Positions 45,577-55,269 of a DNA stretch of 64,000 nucleotides are shown here, piece by piece. Position 1 is the stretch's first letter, and each line of letters begins with the position of its first letter. The notes under the pieces are model-generated. The model was not told the DNA's origin and searched no databases. It was given only the letters and a program-made list of their open reading frames with translations. Made by a program: the position numbers and the translations under genes. The DNA is from Chloroflexota bacterium (lineage in GTDB: Bacteria; Chloroflexota; Dehalococcoidia; Lucifugimonadales; Australimonadaceae): the NCBI GenBank assembly GCA_009838965.1, contig VXQP01000104.1, positions 40,798 through 104,797 on the forward strand. Reading direction: 5' to 3'.

Positions 45577-47616
45577 TCAGCGCACGCTTGCCGACGGCGA
45601 CGGCATCGCCTTGCTGAGCGTCAGCGGGGCGAGTGGGGCAGCCTCGTTCAGCGGGTCCCGGCTCTTCGCCGCCTCTATGTAGCGCTCCGCGTCCTCTTCG
45701 AGCAGGAACCCTGCTGCCTGCAACTGCCGGACAGCCTCGGCCATCTGCCGCATGTACTCCTCGTGCGACGCGTACCGCTCCTCGATGGAGCGCCGCGGGT
45801 CGCCGTTCGTCTCCCGCTCGGCGCGCGTTCGAGCGAAGGGCACGAAGCTGCCTGCCAGCGAGGCGAGGTCTCCTTCAGCGAAGCCCGCTCTGCGCAGGTT
45901 CCATCCCGTGTGGGTGCCGACGGGGACCATGACTTCCGGCGAACGCAGGCCGCCGAGGTCGTTGCCGTCCTCGTCCACCTGCGGCATCTGAACGGTGTAC
46001 TCCTTGCCCGGCACGGGCTGCGGCGGATGTTCGGTGACCAACCCCTGATCGAAACCGGGCCCGTAGTCGTAGAGCGGCAGCCGGCTGGGGCTTGCCGGCG
46101 TGGGGAAGCCGGGCACCTTCGGGAACGCTGCAAGCGCTTCTTCAGGACTGACCAGTGTGCCGTCTGTCCGCCGCGGCACGATGCTGGCCGGTGGCGGTGT
46201 GCCTTCGGTCACCCAGCGGTGCATCATCGTGAGGACTGCCCGCATGAGCGGTCCGTTGTTCATCACGTTGGAGCGCTGCTGGCAGATGTCGTCTGGGGAT
46301 GGCATCACGCTCGTATGCTGCGCGCTTGCGAGAAAGTAGACGCGCACCGCATCCGGGAACTCGATGTCGTCCCCTGTGCGCGGGCTCGTGTGCCCGAGGG
46401 AAGCGTGACGGTTCCAGTATTCGGTGTTCGTGTGCGTGTGCACGACCAGCGGGTCCGACTCAGGGCGCTTCATGACGCAGTCCAGCGAGTCCGAGAAAGC
46501 GTCCGGCGTGGTGGAGTAGGCGAAAGGGTAGCGCTCCGAGGGCCACTGATGCTCCTCGTGCTGGCGCGGGTAACGCCCCACCTGGGCGAACCGGGCGTTC
46601 GTGAAGAGGCGGCCTGCGCCGGATACGTGCGGGTAGGCGGCTGCGAAGACCTTCCGACCTTGCGGGTCCACGTTGTAGCCGTCGTAGATGAACTGGCGGA
46701 TCACGCGCGCGCTCAGCGACGCTCCGTAGATGTACGCTCGTTCGTGGCCTGCGAGTGGGTTCGGCGCATCGCTCGCGTCAACGGCGTCATGGAGCAGCAT
46801 CGACACGAGGTCGCGTATGCTCACGATGCCGAGCCCCATCACGCGGGAGCCCTCAGTCTCGTAGACCAGTTCGTAGATCCAGCCGGGTTTGAAGCCGCCC
46901 TTCATGTAGCAGGCCGCCGCCGACGGACGCACCTGCAAGGCGCCGTCGACCATCTCCGCCTCCGCGAACGCCCAGGCGTCCGGCGGGACGGGCACGCGCG
47001 GGTCGCGCTCGTGCTCGCGCACTGTCATCGTCGCGTGGGTCGTGTCGAGGTCGAGCGCAGGGTAGCAGCGGATGCTCGGCGCGCCGCTCAGCGGCATCCA
47101 GAGCACATCTTCCTGCTCGGCGATGAACTCCTGGCGCACCTTGCCGCGTACCGGCTTCCCGTTCTCCAACGCCTCCGGCAGATCGATGGTGAGGAGGCCG
47201 TCGCCCGCCACGAGATCGCCCTGCCAGCCGGACCAGACCACGGTGTAGCCCTGCCGCATCAGGAAACCGTTACCGGCCGCAGCGAGCGTGAGCGGGTCGT
47301 TGTCCGGCGCAGCGTCGTTGAATACGCGCACGACCGTCTTGTTCCCCCGGTTGTTCACACCGTAGAGCAGGCATCCGTTGCCCCGTGCAAGGTCGACCGG
47401 TTTCAGGATGTCGAGGTCCGCCCTGAACTCGACCAGGCCGTTCGCATTGCGGGGTGCCAGCGCAAAGTCGACAACGTTCGCGTTGGCGGGGTCGTTCGGG
47501 TCCAGCTCGAAGAACGCCGATCCGGTCAGCCGTTCGTAGGGCCCCGTGTCCCCGAACGAGGATCCCTCGGCGAAGCTGACCTGCCGTTCGATGCTCAGTC
47601 GTACCCTGGTGTTCAT
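45577..47616 (-). CDS. Alpha/beta hydrolase domain protein (Abhydrolase_10-like)
   Basis: LSIERQVSFAEGSSFGDTGPYERLTGSAFFELDPNDPANANVVDFALAPRNANGLVEF; GASLSARVIRQFIYDGYN. Confidence 0.7.
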   Translation of the reverse strand: MNTRVRLSIERQVSFAEGSSFGDTGPYERLTGSAFFELDPNDPANANVVDFALAPRNANGLVEFRADLDILKPVDLARGNGCLLYGVNNRGNKTVVRVFNDAAPDNDPLTLAAAGNGFLMRQGYTVVWSGWQGDLVAGDGLLTIDLPEALENGKPVRGKVRQEFIAEQEDVLWMPLSGAPSIRCYPALDLDTTHATMTVREHERDPRVPVPPDAWAFAEAEMVDGALQVRPSAAACYMKGGFKPGWIYELVYETEGSRVMGLGIVSIRDLVSMLLHDAVDASDAPNPLAGHERAYIYGASLSARVIRQFIYDGYNVDPQGRKVFAAAYPHVSGAGRLFTNARFAQVGRYPRQHEEHQWPSERYPFAYSTTPDAFSDSLDCVMKRPESDPLVVHTHTNTEYWNRHASLGHTSPRTGDDIEFPDAVRVYFLASAQHTSVMPSPDDICQQRSNVMNNGPLMRAVLTMMHRWVTEGTPPPASIVPRRTDGTLVSPEEALAAFPKVPGFPTPASPSRLPLYDYGPGFDQGLVTEHPPQPVPGKEYTVQMPQVDEDGNDLGGLRSPEVMVPVGTHTGWNLRRAGFAEGDLASLAGSFVPFARTRAERETNGDPRRSIEERYASHEEYMRQMAEAVRQLQAAGFLLEEDAERYIEAAKSRDPLNEAAPLAPLTLSKAMPSPSASVR

Positions 47617-47721
47617 ACCCTTCCTCCGCTGGGATAGCGCCAGACAGAGATTAGACGAGTCCCGGGCGTTCGTCGACGGCGGACAAACGGAGAGGTCGAC
47701 CGCGAGCGTACAATCCCGTCC

Positions 47722-48993
47722 ATGCGGCAGAACGGCGAAGGGAGTCAGAGTGAAGCGCCTGCCCGCCGGGGACTTCACCCGCAACTCCGCCTGATACTGG
47801 GGCTCCACGTCCCGGCCATTGCGCTGGGGCTGGGGAACGGCATCGGGCTGCCCGTCCTGCCTGAGCTGACCAAGCTCTACGGGGTCAGCATCGTCCAGGC
47901 GTCGTGGGTATTCGTCGTCTTCCTCCTCGGCACGCTGGTCGCGTCACTTCCGACCGGCATGCTCATCGACCGGATCGGCCGCCGCTGGATCCTGCTCGCC
48001 GGCCCAGTGGTCGTTGCGCTTTCTTCCCTGCTCATCGCGAAGGCTGCGGTCTCAGGCTCGTTCTCCGAACTGCTCGTGTACCGCTTCATCGCCGGGGTCG
48101 GCACACAGATGTGGATGCAGAGCCGCATCACGGTCATCGCCGATACGGGAGCGGTGCAGCAGCGCGGCAAGCAGGTCACGCAGATGTTTGGCGTGCAGTC
48201 GATCGGCGCGCTCAGCGGTCCGCTCATCGGAGGGTTCGCGGCGGTGGCGTGGGGGCTGTGGTCGCCCTTCCTGATTCACGCAGGCCTGACGCTGCTCTCC
48301 ATCATCCCCACCTACTTCGTCGTCAAGGAATCGGCTCCCGCGGCGCGGCGTGCGGCCGAGGCCGCTGTAGAGGGGTCGCGCTGGGCGTTGCTGCTCAGGA
48401 AACCGATCCCCACCGTCTTCTCGATCCAGTTCCTCACGAACGTCACCCGAGGAGCCGTCTTCGAGGGTGGCGTGATCCTTCTCTACCCGTCCTACGTCTA
48501 CGGATTGGACCCTGCCGAGCTGGGTGTGCTGCGCAGCGCGATGGCGGTGGGGACCGTCCCTATCATGTTCTCTACCGGATTCGTGATGGACCGGTTCGGC
48601 AGGAAGTACATCGTCGTGCCGGGGCTGTTGCTGACGAGTCTCTCGATGGCGTCTGTGTCGGTAACTGCATTCGCCGGCCTCAGCCTGTCCTGGTTCATCG
48701 CGAGTTTCGTGTTCGTGCACCTGTCGATGGGGGTCATCTCCGGCAACATGCAGACGCTGGGGACGGACGTGGCCCCACCGCAGGCGCGGGGGCTCTTCTT
48801 CGGCGTCTCGCGCCTAGTTGCGCAGGGCGGCTCGACAGCCAGCCCAACCAGCTTCGGCCTGCTGTCCGGCACGCTGGGGTTCGGCGCTGCGTTCGTGCTG
48901 CTCGCGTCGACGGCGTTCGCCGCCGCGATGGTCGTGGCGTTCTTCCTGGAGGAGACGCTCAGGAAGCCGGATAAGACGGCTGTCGATAGATAA
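47722..48993 (+). CDS. MFS transporter
   Basis: 423 aa; GMLIDRIGRRWILLAGPVVV; FVMDRFGRKYIVVPGLLL. Confidence 0.88.
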   Translation: MRQNGEGSQSEAPARRGLHPQLRLILGLHVPAIALGLGNGIGLPVLPELTKLYGVSIVQASWVFVVFLLGTLVASLPTGMLIDRIGRRWILLAGPVVVALSSLLIAKAAVSGSFSELLVYRFIAGVGTQMWMQSRITVIADTGAVQQRGKQVTQMFGVQSIGALSGPLIGGFAAVAWGLWSPFLIHAGLTLLSIIPTYFVVKESAPAARRAAEAAVEGSRWALLLRKPIPTVFSIQFLTNVTRGAVFEGGVILLYPSYVYGLDPAELGVLRSAMAVGTVPIMFSTGFVMDRFGRKYIVVPGLLLTSLSMASVSVTAFAGLSLSWFIASFVFVHLSMGVISGNMQTLGTDVAPPQARGLFFGVSRLVAQGGSTASPTSFGLLSGTLGFGAAFVLLASTAFAAAMVVAFFLEETLRKPDKTAVDR

Positions 48994-48997
48994 TCGC

Positions 48998-50644
48998 CTA
49001 GCGACCGTAGGCGCTGCTGCGCAGGAGCCGTCCGGGGAGGGCTCCCGTGTGCTCGCCCGCCTCGATCAGCACCTCGCCGTTGACGATGGTGCAGGCGACG
49101 CCTTCGCTGGGACGGCGCATGCGCACCGCGTCTCCGGGGTAGTCCGCAACCTCTTCCAGCTCGCCTGCGCCGATGGTGTCCGGGTCGAATACCGTCAGGT
49201 CCCCGGCCAGGCCGGGCCTGATGAGACCCCTATCGTGCAGGCCGAACGCGCTCGCGCCCATGAAGGTCAGCTTCCGCACGGCATCTTCCAGGGAGAGTGC
49301 CTGCTGCCCCCTCACCCAGAACGACAGCAGGAACGTCGAGAAGTGGCTGTCGCAACGGCGGGTGACGTGCGCCCCGCCGTCGGAGAGTCCGGGCAGCACG
49401 AACGGGTCGGCCATCACTTCCGCCATCGCCGACGTACTCACGTCGGAGCGGAAGTAGAAGAGCGTCCTGAGGTCTTCTTCGAGCGCGAGGTCGAGGAACG
49501 TGTCGAGCGGGTCTTTGCCCAACTCTTGCGCGATGTCGCTCACACTCCGCTCCACGTAGGCACGGTGCTCGTCCAGGGCGACCCTGGCCACGTGCAGCAG
49601 GTCCCAGCGCACCTGGGGGAAGCCGGGGTTCCGCTTGTCCGGCGCATCGGCGTCGGCCCTGAGTCCGGCGCGCACCGCGGGGTCGTGGAAGGCCACGCGC
49701 TTCTCCTCGGGTGAACTGCTCATTACGGGCAGCCAGTGCGGGAAGCCGTCGAAACTTCCCACGGTGAGCAGCGTCCAGCGTGCAGTGTTCTCCATGAAGG
49801 GCGACACCATCGCGTACATCCGCGCGTCGTTCCGGGTGGTCCCTGCACGTCCCGCAAGGCTGGAGATCACCGGGCGTCCCGTTGCCCGGGCAGTCCGCGT
49901 GAGCAGGCCCTCCGACAGTTCGATACGTTCAGAGTCCCCGAACTGGATGGAACCGGCCCCGACTTCGGCGAGCGCTTCCGCCACGGCGAGGAACTCGTCG
50001 GGCGGCGCGGCGTTCGCGGGCAGCAGGCGGTTCTCGAGGTCCATGTGCCGCAGGTTTCGCTCCGAGGAGAGTCCCAGCGCCCCCGCGCGGATGCCCTCGC
50101 GGACGATCTCCTTCATCTGCTCGATCTGTTCGGGAGTCGCGACTGCCGAGTAGGCCGCCTCGCCCATCACGTGCCGCCGCACCGCCGAGAAGCCGATGAG
50201 CGAGCCGACGTTCACACCAAGCTCGCGGTCGATGGTCTCCAGGTACTGCGGCACCGACTCCCACGACCACTCGACTCCGGCCTGCAGCGACTCGACCGGT
50301 ATGGCCTCGACCCGCGACAGCATGGAGACGAGGTCGGCGCGCTCCTCCGGGCGCGCCGGAGCGAGTCCGAGGGAGCAGTTGCCGTTGATGACGGTCGTGG
50401 CGCCGTGGTAGCAGGCGAATGTGCACAGTGGGTCCCAGAGCACCTGCGCGTCGTAGTGGCAGTGGTTGTCGATGAAGCCGGGGGCGATGACCTGCCCCTG
50501 GACGTCGATGACCCGTTTCGCGGACGAACCGAGTCTGCCGGTCTCCGCGATGTGCCCGTCCACAACGGCGACGTCTCCCTCGTAGGAGGGTCCGCCGGTC
50601 CCGTCCACGATGCGGCCGTTCTTGAGCAGCAGGTCGTAAGTCAT
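48998..50644 (-). CDS. N-acyl-D-amino-acid deacylase-like amidohydrolase
   Basis: 548 aa; LLLKNGRIVDGTGGPSYEGDVAVVDGHI; VIAPGFIDNHCHYDAQVLWDP; LSDGGAHVTRRCD. Confidence 0.88.
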   Translation of the reverse strand: MTYDLLLKNGRIVDGTGGPSYEGDVAVVDGHIAETGRLGSSAKRVIDVQGQVIAPGFIDNHCHYDAQVLWDPLCTFACYHGATTVINGNCSLGLAPARPEERADLVSMLSRVEAIPVESLQAGVEWSWESVPQYLETIDRELGVNVGSLIGFSAVRRHVMGEAAYSAVATPEQIEQMKEIVREGIRAGALGLSSERNLRHMDLENRLLPANAAPPDEFLAVAEALAEVGAGSIQFGDSERIELSEGLLTRTARATGRPVISSLAGRAGTTRNDARMYAMVSPFMENTARWTLLTVGSFDGFPHWLPVMSSSPEEKRVAFHDPAVRAGLRADADAPDKRNPGFPQVRWDLLHVARVALDEHRAYVERSVSDIAQELGKDPLDTFLDLALEEDLRTLFYFRSDVSTSAMAEVMADPFVLPGLSDGGAHVTRRCDSHFSTFLLSFWVRGQQALSLEDAVRKLTFMGASAFGLHDRGLIRPGLAGDLTVFDPDTIGAGELEEVADYPGDAVRMRRPSEGVACTIVNGEVLIEAGEHTGALPGRLLRSSAYGR

Positions 50645-50655
50645 CGTCGTCCTCC

Positions 50656-51714
50656 TCAGAGAGCTTCCGGCAGGGGTATGTCGTACAGGCGGCAGACGTT
50701 GGTGCTGAGCACCTTCGTGCGGGTCTCCGCATCGAGGTGTCCGAGGTGCTCGGCGATCACCTTGCGCGAGTTCGGCCAGGTGGAGTTCGCGTGCGGGTAG
50801 TCGTTAGACCACATGCAGGCGTCTGCACCCCAACTCGACAGGTAGCGTGTGCCGATGGCGTCGTTGAAGAACGTCGCATATATCTGGTCGGCGAGGTACT
50901 CACCCGGCATCTTGTCCGGCGCGGGGCCGGGCTCCCGGTGGCGGTGCCTGCCCAGGTAGTACTCCCACTGCTGGAGCGCGAACGGGATCCAGCCTATCTC
51001 GTTCTCCACGAGCACGATCTTCAGGTCCGGGAAGCGGTCCAGCGTCTGGTAGAAGATGAGGTCGAAGAGACTGTTCATCACCTCCGCGATCTTGAGGTTC
51101 ACGCTGGAGCGGTAGTGCTCGGTGCCGTGGCGGAGGTGGGCCTGCTTCATGTACCCATGCCCGGTGAGGATGTGGAGGCTCACGGGCATCCGGAGGTCCT
51201 GCGCGGCGGCCCAGAAGCGGTCGTAACGATCTGACGAGAACGGCATCTCCTCGGGTGGGTTCTGCCAGATCATCGCCCCGCGCAGTCCCGCGTTCCGGCA
51301 GCGCTCCAGCTCCGCGACCGCGTGGTCGATGTCGTACAGGGAGATCAGACCGATCCCGAACAGACGCTCGGGGCTCACCGCGCAGTATTCGATCAGCCAG
51401 TCGTTGAAGGCGCGGACGCACTCCTCCTGCAGCACTACGTCGTCCAGGCGGAAGAGCGTCATCCCGCGCGTTGCGTAGAGCACTTCGAGGCTGACACCGT
51501 CGACGGCCATCTCCTTCAGCCGTTCGTTCGGGTCCCAGCCGCCTGGTTTGGACTGGTCGGAGACGGCATCAGGGAATGTCGGCGCCTGGTCGCGCAGCCC
51601 TTTGGGCAGGCGCGTCGCCCACAGGTCGCCCGGTTCCATCACGTGGGAGTCGGCGGAGATCAGCAGTTCGTCGACCGCCCCTTCCGTACCTGCGCTCGCG
51701 ATCGTCGTGGTCAT
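50656..51714 (-). CDS. Amidohydrolase_2 family metal-dependent hydrolase
   Basis: LLISADSHVMEPGDLWATRLP; SLHILTGHGY; WSNDYPHANSTWP. Confidence 0.88.
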   Translation of the reverse strand: MTTTIASAGTEGAVDELLISADSHVMEPGDLWATRLPKGLRDQAPTFPDAVSDQSKPGGWDPNERLKEMAVDGVSLEVLYATRGMTLFRLDDVVLQEECVRAFNDWLIEYCAVSPERLFGIGLISLYDIDHAVAELERCRNAGLRGAMIWQNPPEEMPFSSDRYDRFWAAAQDLRMPVSLHILTGHGYMKQAHLRHGTEHYRSSVNLKIAEVMNSLFDLIFYQTLDRFPDLKIVLVENEIGWIPFALQQWEYYLGRHRHREPGPAPDKMPGEYLADQIYATFFNDAIGTRYLSSWGADACMWSNDYPHANSTWPNSRKVIAEHLGHLDAETRTKVLSTNVCRLYDIPLPEAL

Positions 51715-51760
51715 CGCCGTTCCTCCCTCGCGCTCGACTGCCTGCTGCGCCCTTGCCGGC

Positions 51761-51789
51761 ACTTAACCATTGCATCGACCTGCTGTCAA
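51761..51789 (-). promoter_or_regulatory. Promoter/operator element (catabolic motif copy 1)
   Basis: Minus strand GCCGTTCG-TTGACA-N17-TTAAGT-GCCG, 47 bp upstream of 50656-51714 gene. Confidence 0.65.
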
Positions 51790-51801
51790 CGAACGGCAGA
51801 C

Positions 51802-52131
51802 CTACGCTCTACGTTGCCACGGATTAGGGTCGCCGCCTTGTGAGCGGAACCAGTGAGCGACCCGGTCCCAGTAGAGCTCGGGGTCGATCCTGAGCACGTC
51901 GCCGTCATCCGACCGTGCGATCACGAGCTTCCCCCAGTCCTGGGGGTCCCTCCGGCTGTTGTCGACGATGCTCTCCCTGCGGTGCGTGTCGAGGCTGGTC
52001 ATGAGGTTGAGGAAATCGGACAGCAACGCCCTGTCGAGCTCCCAGACCTCCAGTGCGGTGGCGCCCTCCTCGTCGACGGTGAGGAGGGCGTCTTCGTCGT
52101 TCCGGTATCGCCACTCGATGCGCATCTGCAC
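51802..52131 (-). CDS. Uncharacterised small protein in dioxygenase operon
   Basis: 109 aa; 6-bp gap to the dioxygenase beta gene. Confidence 0.55.
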   Translation of the reverse strand: MQMRIEWRYRNDEDALLTVDEEGATALEVWELDRALLSDFLNLMTSLDTHRRESIVDNSRRDPQDWGKLVIARSDDGDVLRIDPELYWDRVAHWFRSQGGDPNPWQRRA

Positions 52132-52137
52132 GCTCTT

Positions 52138-52683
52138 CTAGAAGAACGTATTGACCACCTTCGGAAGGAGCACGTTCTGGTCCAGGATGATGTCGCGTTT
52201 GGCGATCTTGAAGGCTGTGTCGGGGTCGCGCCGGAGCGTGTCGTATCGCCTGCCGACGAACAGGTTCACCTCGTCCTGCAGGCGGTTCTGGTAGCAGAAG
52301 AACTTGCTGCTCACCCTCACCTCGTCGCCGTTCACTTCCATCAGGAGGATGTTGGAGATGATGTGCTCGAACCGTGAGACCGGCTCCTCCGCCCAGTGCA
52401 CGCCCGTGTTGATCTGCCGGACCCTGCCGGTCAGGATGTCCTTGCCCTCGTCGAAGTAGGAGATCTCCGACTCGGGGTCGCTGTACTCCAGGTCCCAGTC
52501 ACCGAACTTGATGTTCCTGCGGATGGGCATCCAGTAATGGATATCCTCTGCCAGCAGGTCGAGCCATTCTGTGAGCCTGCGCTCGTCCAGGAGCAGCGCC
52601 TCCCAGTAGAGGAACTGCTCGATGTCCTTCAGCAGGACGATACGGTCCATCGCTTCCAAACTCGCGTTGGCGTGTTGTGTCAT
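52138..52683 (-). CDS. Aromatic-ring-hydroxylating dioxygenase beta subunit
   Basis: 181 aa; EQFLYWEALLLDERRLTEWLDLLAEDIHYWMPIRRN; RFEHIISNILLMEVNGDEVRVSSKFFCYQNRLQDEVNLFVGRRYDTLRR. Confidence 0.92.
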   Translation of the reverse strand: MTQHANASLEAMDRIVLLKDIEQFLYWEALLLDERRLTEWLDLLAEDIHYWMPIRRNIKFGDWDLEYSDPESEISYFDEGKDILTGRVRQINTGVHWAEEPVSRFEHIISNILLMEVNGDEVRVSSKFFCYQNRLQDEVNLFVGRRYDTLRRDPDTAFKIAKRDIILDQNVLLPKVVNTFF

Positions 52684-52735
52684 CCCAGGACTCCCTTCGT
52701 GTCCCCTGCTCCTCGACCTGCAGGTGCCGCAGTCC

Positions 52736-54136
52736 CTACCAGATGCGGTGCGACTTTGCCCTGTTCACCGGGTAGAGGTCGTCCCAGCTCGACGCCTCCA
52801 TGAACGCGAGCCACCTGCTGAAGCGGGCACGGTGGGCCTCTTCGGTGTGCGACCCGTTGAAGACGACGCCAGGGTACTTGTCGGTCTCGAACCCCCGGCC
52901 CAGCCCGTTGGCGAAGTAGTAGTTCCGCTTGCGCGCCCTCGCGCCCTGGCTGGCGGAGAAGACGTAGTTCCAGTTCTCCATGTCGTCCGACTCGGTGGCC
53001 CCGGTTGGTCCGTTGTACCGCATCACGTAGTGGCGTACCGCGTCCTTGACGTGCTTGGGCGCTTCCCTGTCGACCCCGAACAGACTCCACCGCTCGACGA
53101 CTCCCACGGTGTGAGGGTGCCACCAGCGCCATCGCCAGCTGTCCATGATGAAGTTGGGGAACACGCAGAAGTGTCCGCCCTCGTGGCCGTGGGGTGGCAG
53201 TATCCGGTCGGCGTATTTCAGCGCCTTGCGCTCGTGGGCCTCGCGGAAGTAATCGTCGACACCGGCCTCGAGCCAGGTGTTCACGTATGGGGGCACTCCG
53301 GTCTGCTTGTAGGCGGTCCAGTTGCCCCCGTGACCGAGGTTGTGGTCGCCCACTGCGTACCGGTTGGCAGGGAAGGGCGCGCGCCGCTTGCCACGGTCGC
53401 CGCCCGACATGGTCCCGCGGTCAGGGCCTATGGCGGCGGCGTTCACCGAGCGGTGGGTCATCGCCGCGTGCGTCAGGTCGGTGGACGAAGAGAACGCAGG
53501 CACCTTCCAGTTCGTCGGCAGGCGCCACTTCTGGAATGGCGTAAAGACCTCGATACCGGCCTCTTCTCCGTCGCTCGCCTCGCAGTCGTACCGGATGCTG
53601 TCGGCGAAGGGGCCGACATAGTCCTCGAACGATGGAGCCTTCGGGTCCCACGTTGCCCACAGCGACCCGTAGTAGTTCTTGAACTGCGCCACCGGTGTCA
53701 GCCCCCACTGCTCTCTGTCGAGGCCGCCGTCGTAGGCGTAGGGGGCGTACTGGTAGGCCGCTCCCACCAGAGCGCCGGTGCAGTCGTACGTCCAGGCGTG
53801 GAACGGGCAGGTGAACACGAGAGCGTTGCCCTGGTCGTAACGGCAGACCTTCATTCCCCGGTGAGCGCACGAGTTGAGGAAGGCGCGTATCTGGTTGTCC
53901 TTGCGGCCACGCACCACCAGCACTTCCTCCGTGCCCATACGCGTCACGATGAAGTCGCCCGGATTCGGCACCTGGCTCTCGTGGCCCAGGAACAGCCAGC
54001 ACCGGTTGAATATCTGCTCCTGCTCCTGCTCGAAGATATCCTCGTTGACGTACAACTCCCTGCTCACCGTGCCGCCTTCGGTGTCGATGAGCGATCGAAG
54101 AGACCGGTCCCCACGTGCCGTGATGAGATTCGCCAT
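52736..54136 (-). CDS. Rieske non-heme iron aromatic-ring-hydroxylating dioxygenase alpha subunit
   Basis: CAHRGMKVCRYDQGNALVFTCPFHAW Rieske motif; DLTHAAMTH (D-x2-H-x4-H) mononuclear iron motif. Confidence 0.95.
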   Translation of the reverse strand: MANLITARGDRSLRSLIDTEGGTVSRELYVNEDIFEQEQEQIFNRCWLFLGHESQVPNPGDFIVTRMGTEEVLVVRGRKDNQIRAFLNSCAHRGMKVCRYDQGNALVFTCPFHAWTYDCTGALVGAAYQYAPYAYDGGLDREQWGLTPVAQFKNYYGSLWATWDPKAPSFEDYVGPFADSIRYDCEASDGEEAGIEVFTPFQKWRLPTNWKVPAFSSSTDLTHAAMTHRSVNAAAIGPDRGTMSGGDRGKRRAPFPANRYAVGDHNLGHGGNWTAYKQTGVPPYVNTWLEAGVDDYFREAHERKALKYADRILPPHGHEGGHFCVFPNFIMDSWRWRWWHPHTVGVVERWSLFGVDREAPKHVKDAVRHYVMRYNGPTGATESDDMENWNYVFSASQGARARKRNYYFANGLGRGFETDKYPGVVFNGSHTEEAHRARFSRWLAFMEASSWDDLYPVNRAKSHRIW

Positions 54137-54213
54137 GGCGCTTCTCCCTCCTCTTCTTCTGCGTGGCGCGGGAGGATGCCCAGAGGAGTAGCCGCAGATG
54201 TCCTGGTAGCGGC

Positions 54214-54242
54214 ACTTAATCACTGCGTCATCCGGCTGTCAA
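54214..54242 (-). promoter_or_regulatory. Promoter/operator element (catabolic motif copy 2)
   Basis: Minus strand GCCGCTCG-TTGACA-N17-TTAAGT-GCCG upstream of the Rieske alpha gene. Confidence 0.65.
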
Positions 54243-54294
54243 CGAGCGGCGGGAGGGGGCGTGCGGCGTAAGCCGGGGACGGCCGGTTCGGCGG

Positions 54295-55197
54295 TCACTC
54301 CCACTCGGCGAAGGCCATGGCACAGCCGACGCCGGCCAGGTTCCGGTAGCAGGGCTGGTAGTCGATGACCCGTCCCGCGCTGTCGCTCGTTGCGGCGGCG
54401 ATGATCCAGTTCCTGATCTCGGACGTTCCGCCGACCAGCACGTCCGGGTCCATCGCCGCCATGTAGTCGAGGTCGTGCGCTTCGACCGCTTCGAGGTACT
54501 CACGATCGATCTGCTCGTCGATCATCATGTGGGAGAGCCCGCCGGACGCGACGACCACGACGCGCCGGGACTCGTCGAAAGACTCGATGGCCCTAGCGAG
54601 GGCGCGCCCGAAGTCCACGCACCGCCGGGGTGAACTGGTGGGCGAGTAGTATGTGTTCACCATCACCGGAACGATCTGATAGCGGGCGTCGTCGTTCGTC
54701 GTGTGAAGCGGGCGGCCGAACGCGTGGCCGAGTCCCTGCTCGTGCCGCGTGGCGGTCGACCATGCGGGGTCGAACCCGGAATCGAGCAGCGAGTCGATGG
54801 TCCACCTGGCGAGCGGGACGTCGACCCGGTACCTCGTGATGGTGTCGGTGAACTCGTCGCCGAGGTGGTAGTGCGAGACCCGCGTGCTCGCGTCTGCCTC
54901 ATCGCCGATGTACACGAGGAACGGCGGCGTGTTGTCCGCGAGGAGGTTCTCGCGCTGGTCGTCCCCGATGAGGACGATAGTATCCGGGGCGGTCTCGTCG
55001 ATCCTCGCTCGGACGGTATCCATCGCCTTGAGGCACGCGTCGTAGCGGTGCTGCATCATGGCTTCCGAGGTCTGCTCGCGCATACCCGGTTTCTCGGGGC
55101 CCATGTCGTCACGACGGAGGATGTTGGGCCACAGCTCGGGAGGTACATAGAGCTGAGGGCCATGCGACATACCGAACCTGCCTACGATGGTTGCCAT
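54295..55197 (-). CDS. LigB-type (class III) extradiol dioxygenase family protein
   Basis: 300 aa; MATIVGRFGMSHGPQLYVPPELW; TIVLIGDDQREN; VVVASGGLSHMMIDEQIDREYLEAVEAHDLDYMAAM. Confidence 0.82.
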   Translation of the reverse strand: MATIVGRFGMSHGPQLYVPPELWPNILRRDDMGPEKPGMREQTSEAMMQHRYDACLKAMDTVRARIDETAPDTIVLIGDDQRENLLADNTPPFLVYIGDEADASTRVSHYHLGDEFTDTITRYRVDVPLARWTIDSLLDSGFDPAWSTATRHEQGLGHAFGRPLHTTNDDARYQIVPVMVNTYYSPTSSPRRCVDFGRALARAIESFDESRRVVVVASGGLSHMMIDEQIDREYLEAVEAHDLDYMAAMDPDVLVGGTSEIRNWIIAAATSDSAGRVIDYQPCYRNLAGVGCAMAFAEWE

Positions 55198-55269
55198 TGC
55201 TCCTCCTCTCGCCTGAGCCGGATCGGCGCCATTGTAGCCCGCGCAGCCGCGACAGTCCTCAAGCCTGCG

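Noticed and set aside
45763-47637. 624-aa plus-strand ORF
   Set aside because: Antisense to the Abhydrolase_10-like gene; shadow ORF composition.
52622-54271. 549-aa plus-strand ORF
   Set aside because: Antisense to the Rieske alpha gene, whose Fe-S and iron-binding motifs are unambiguous.
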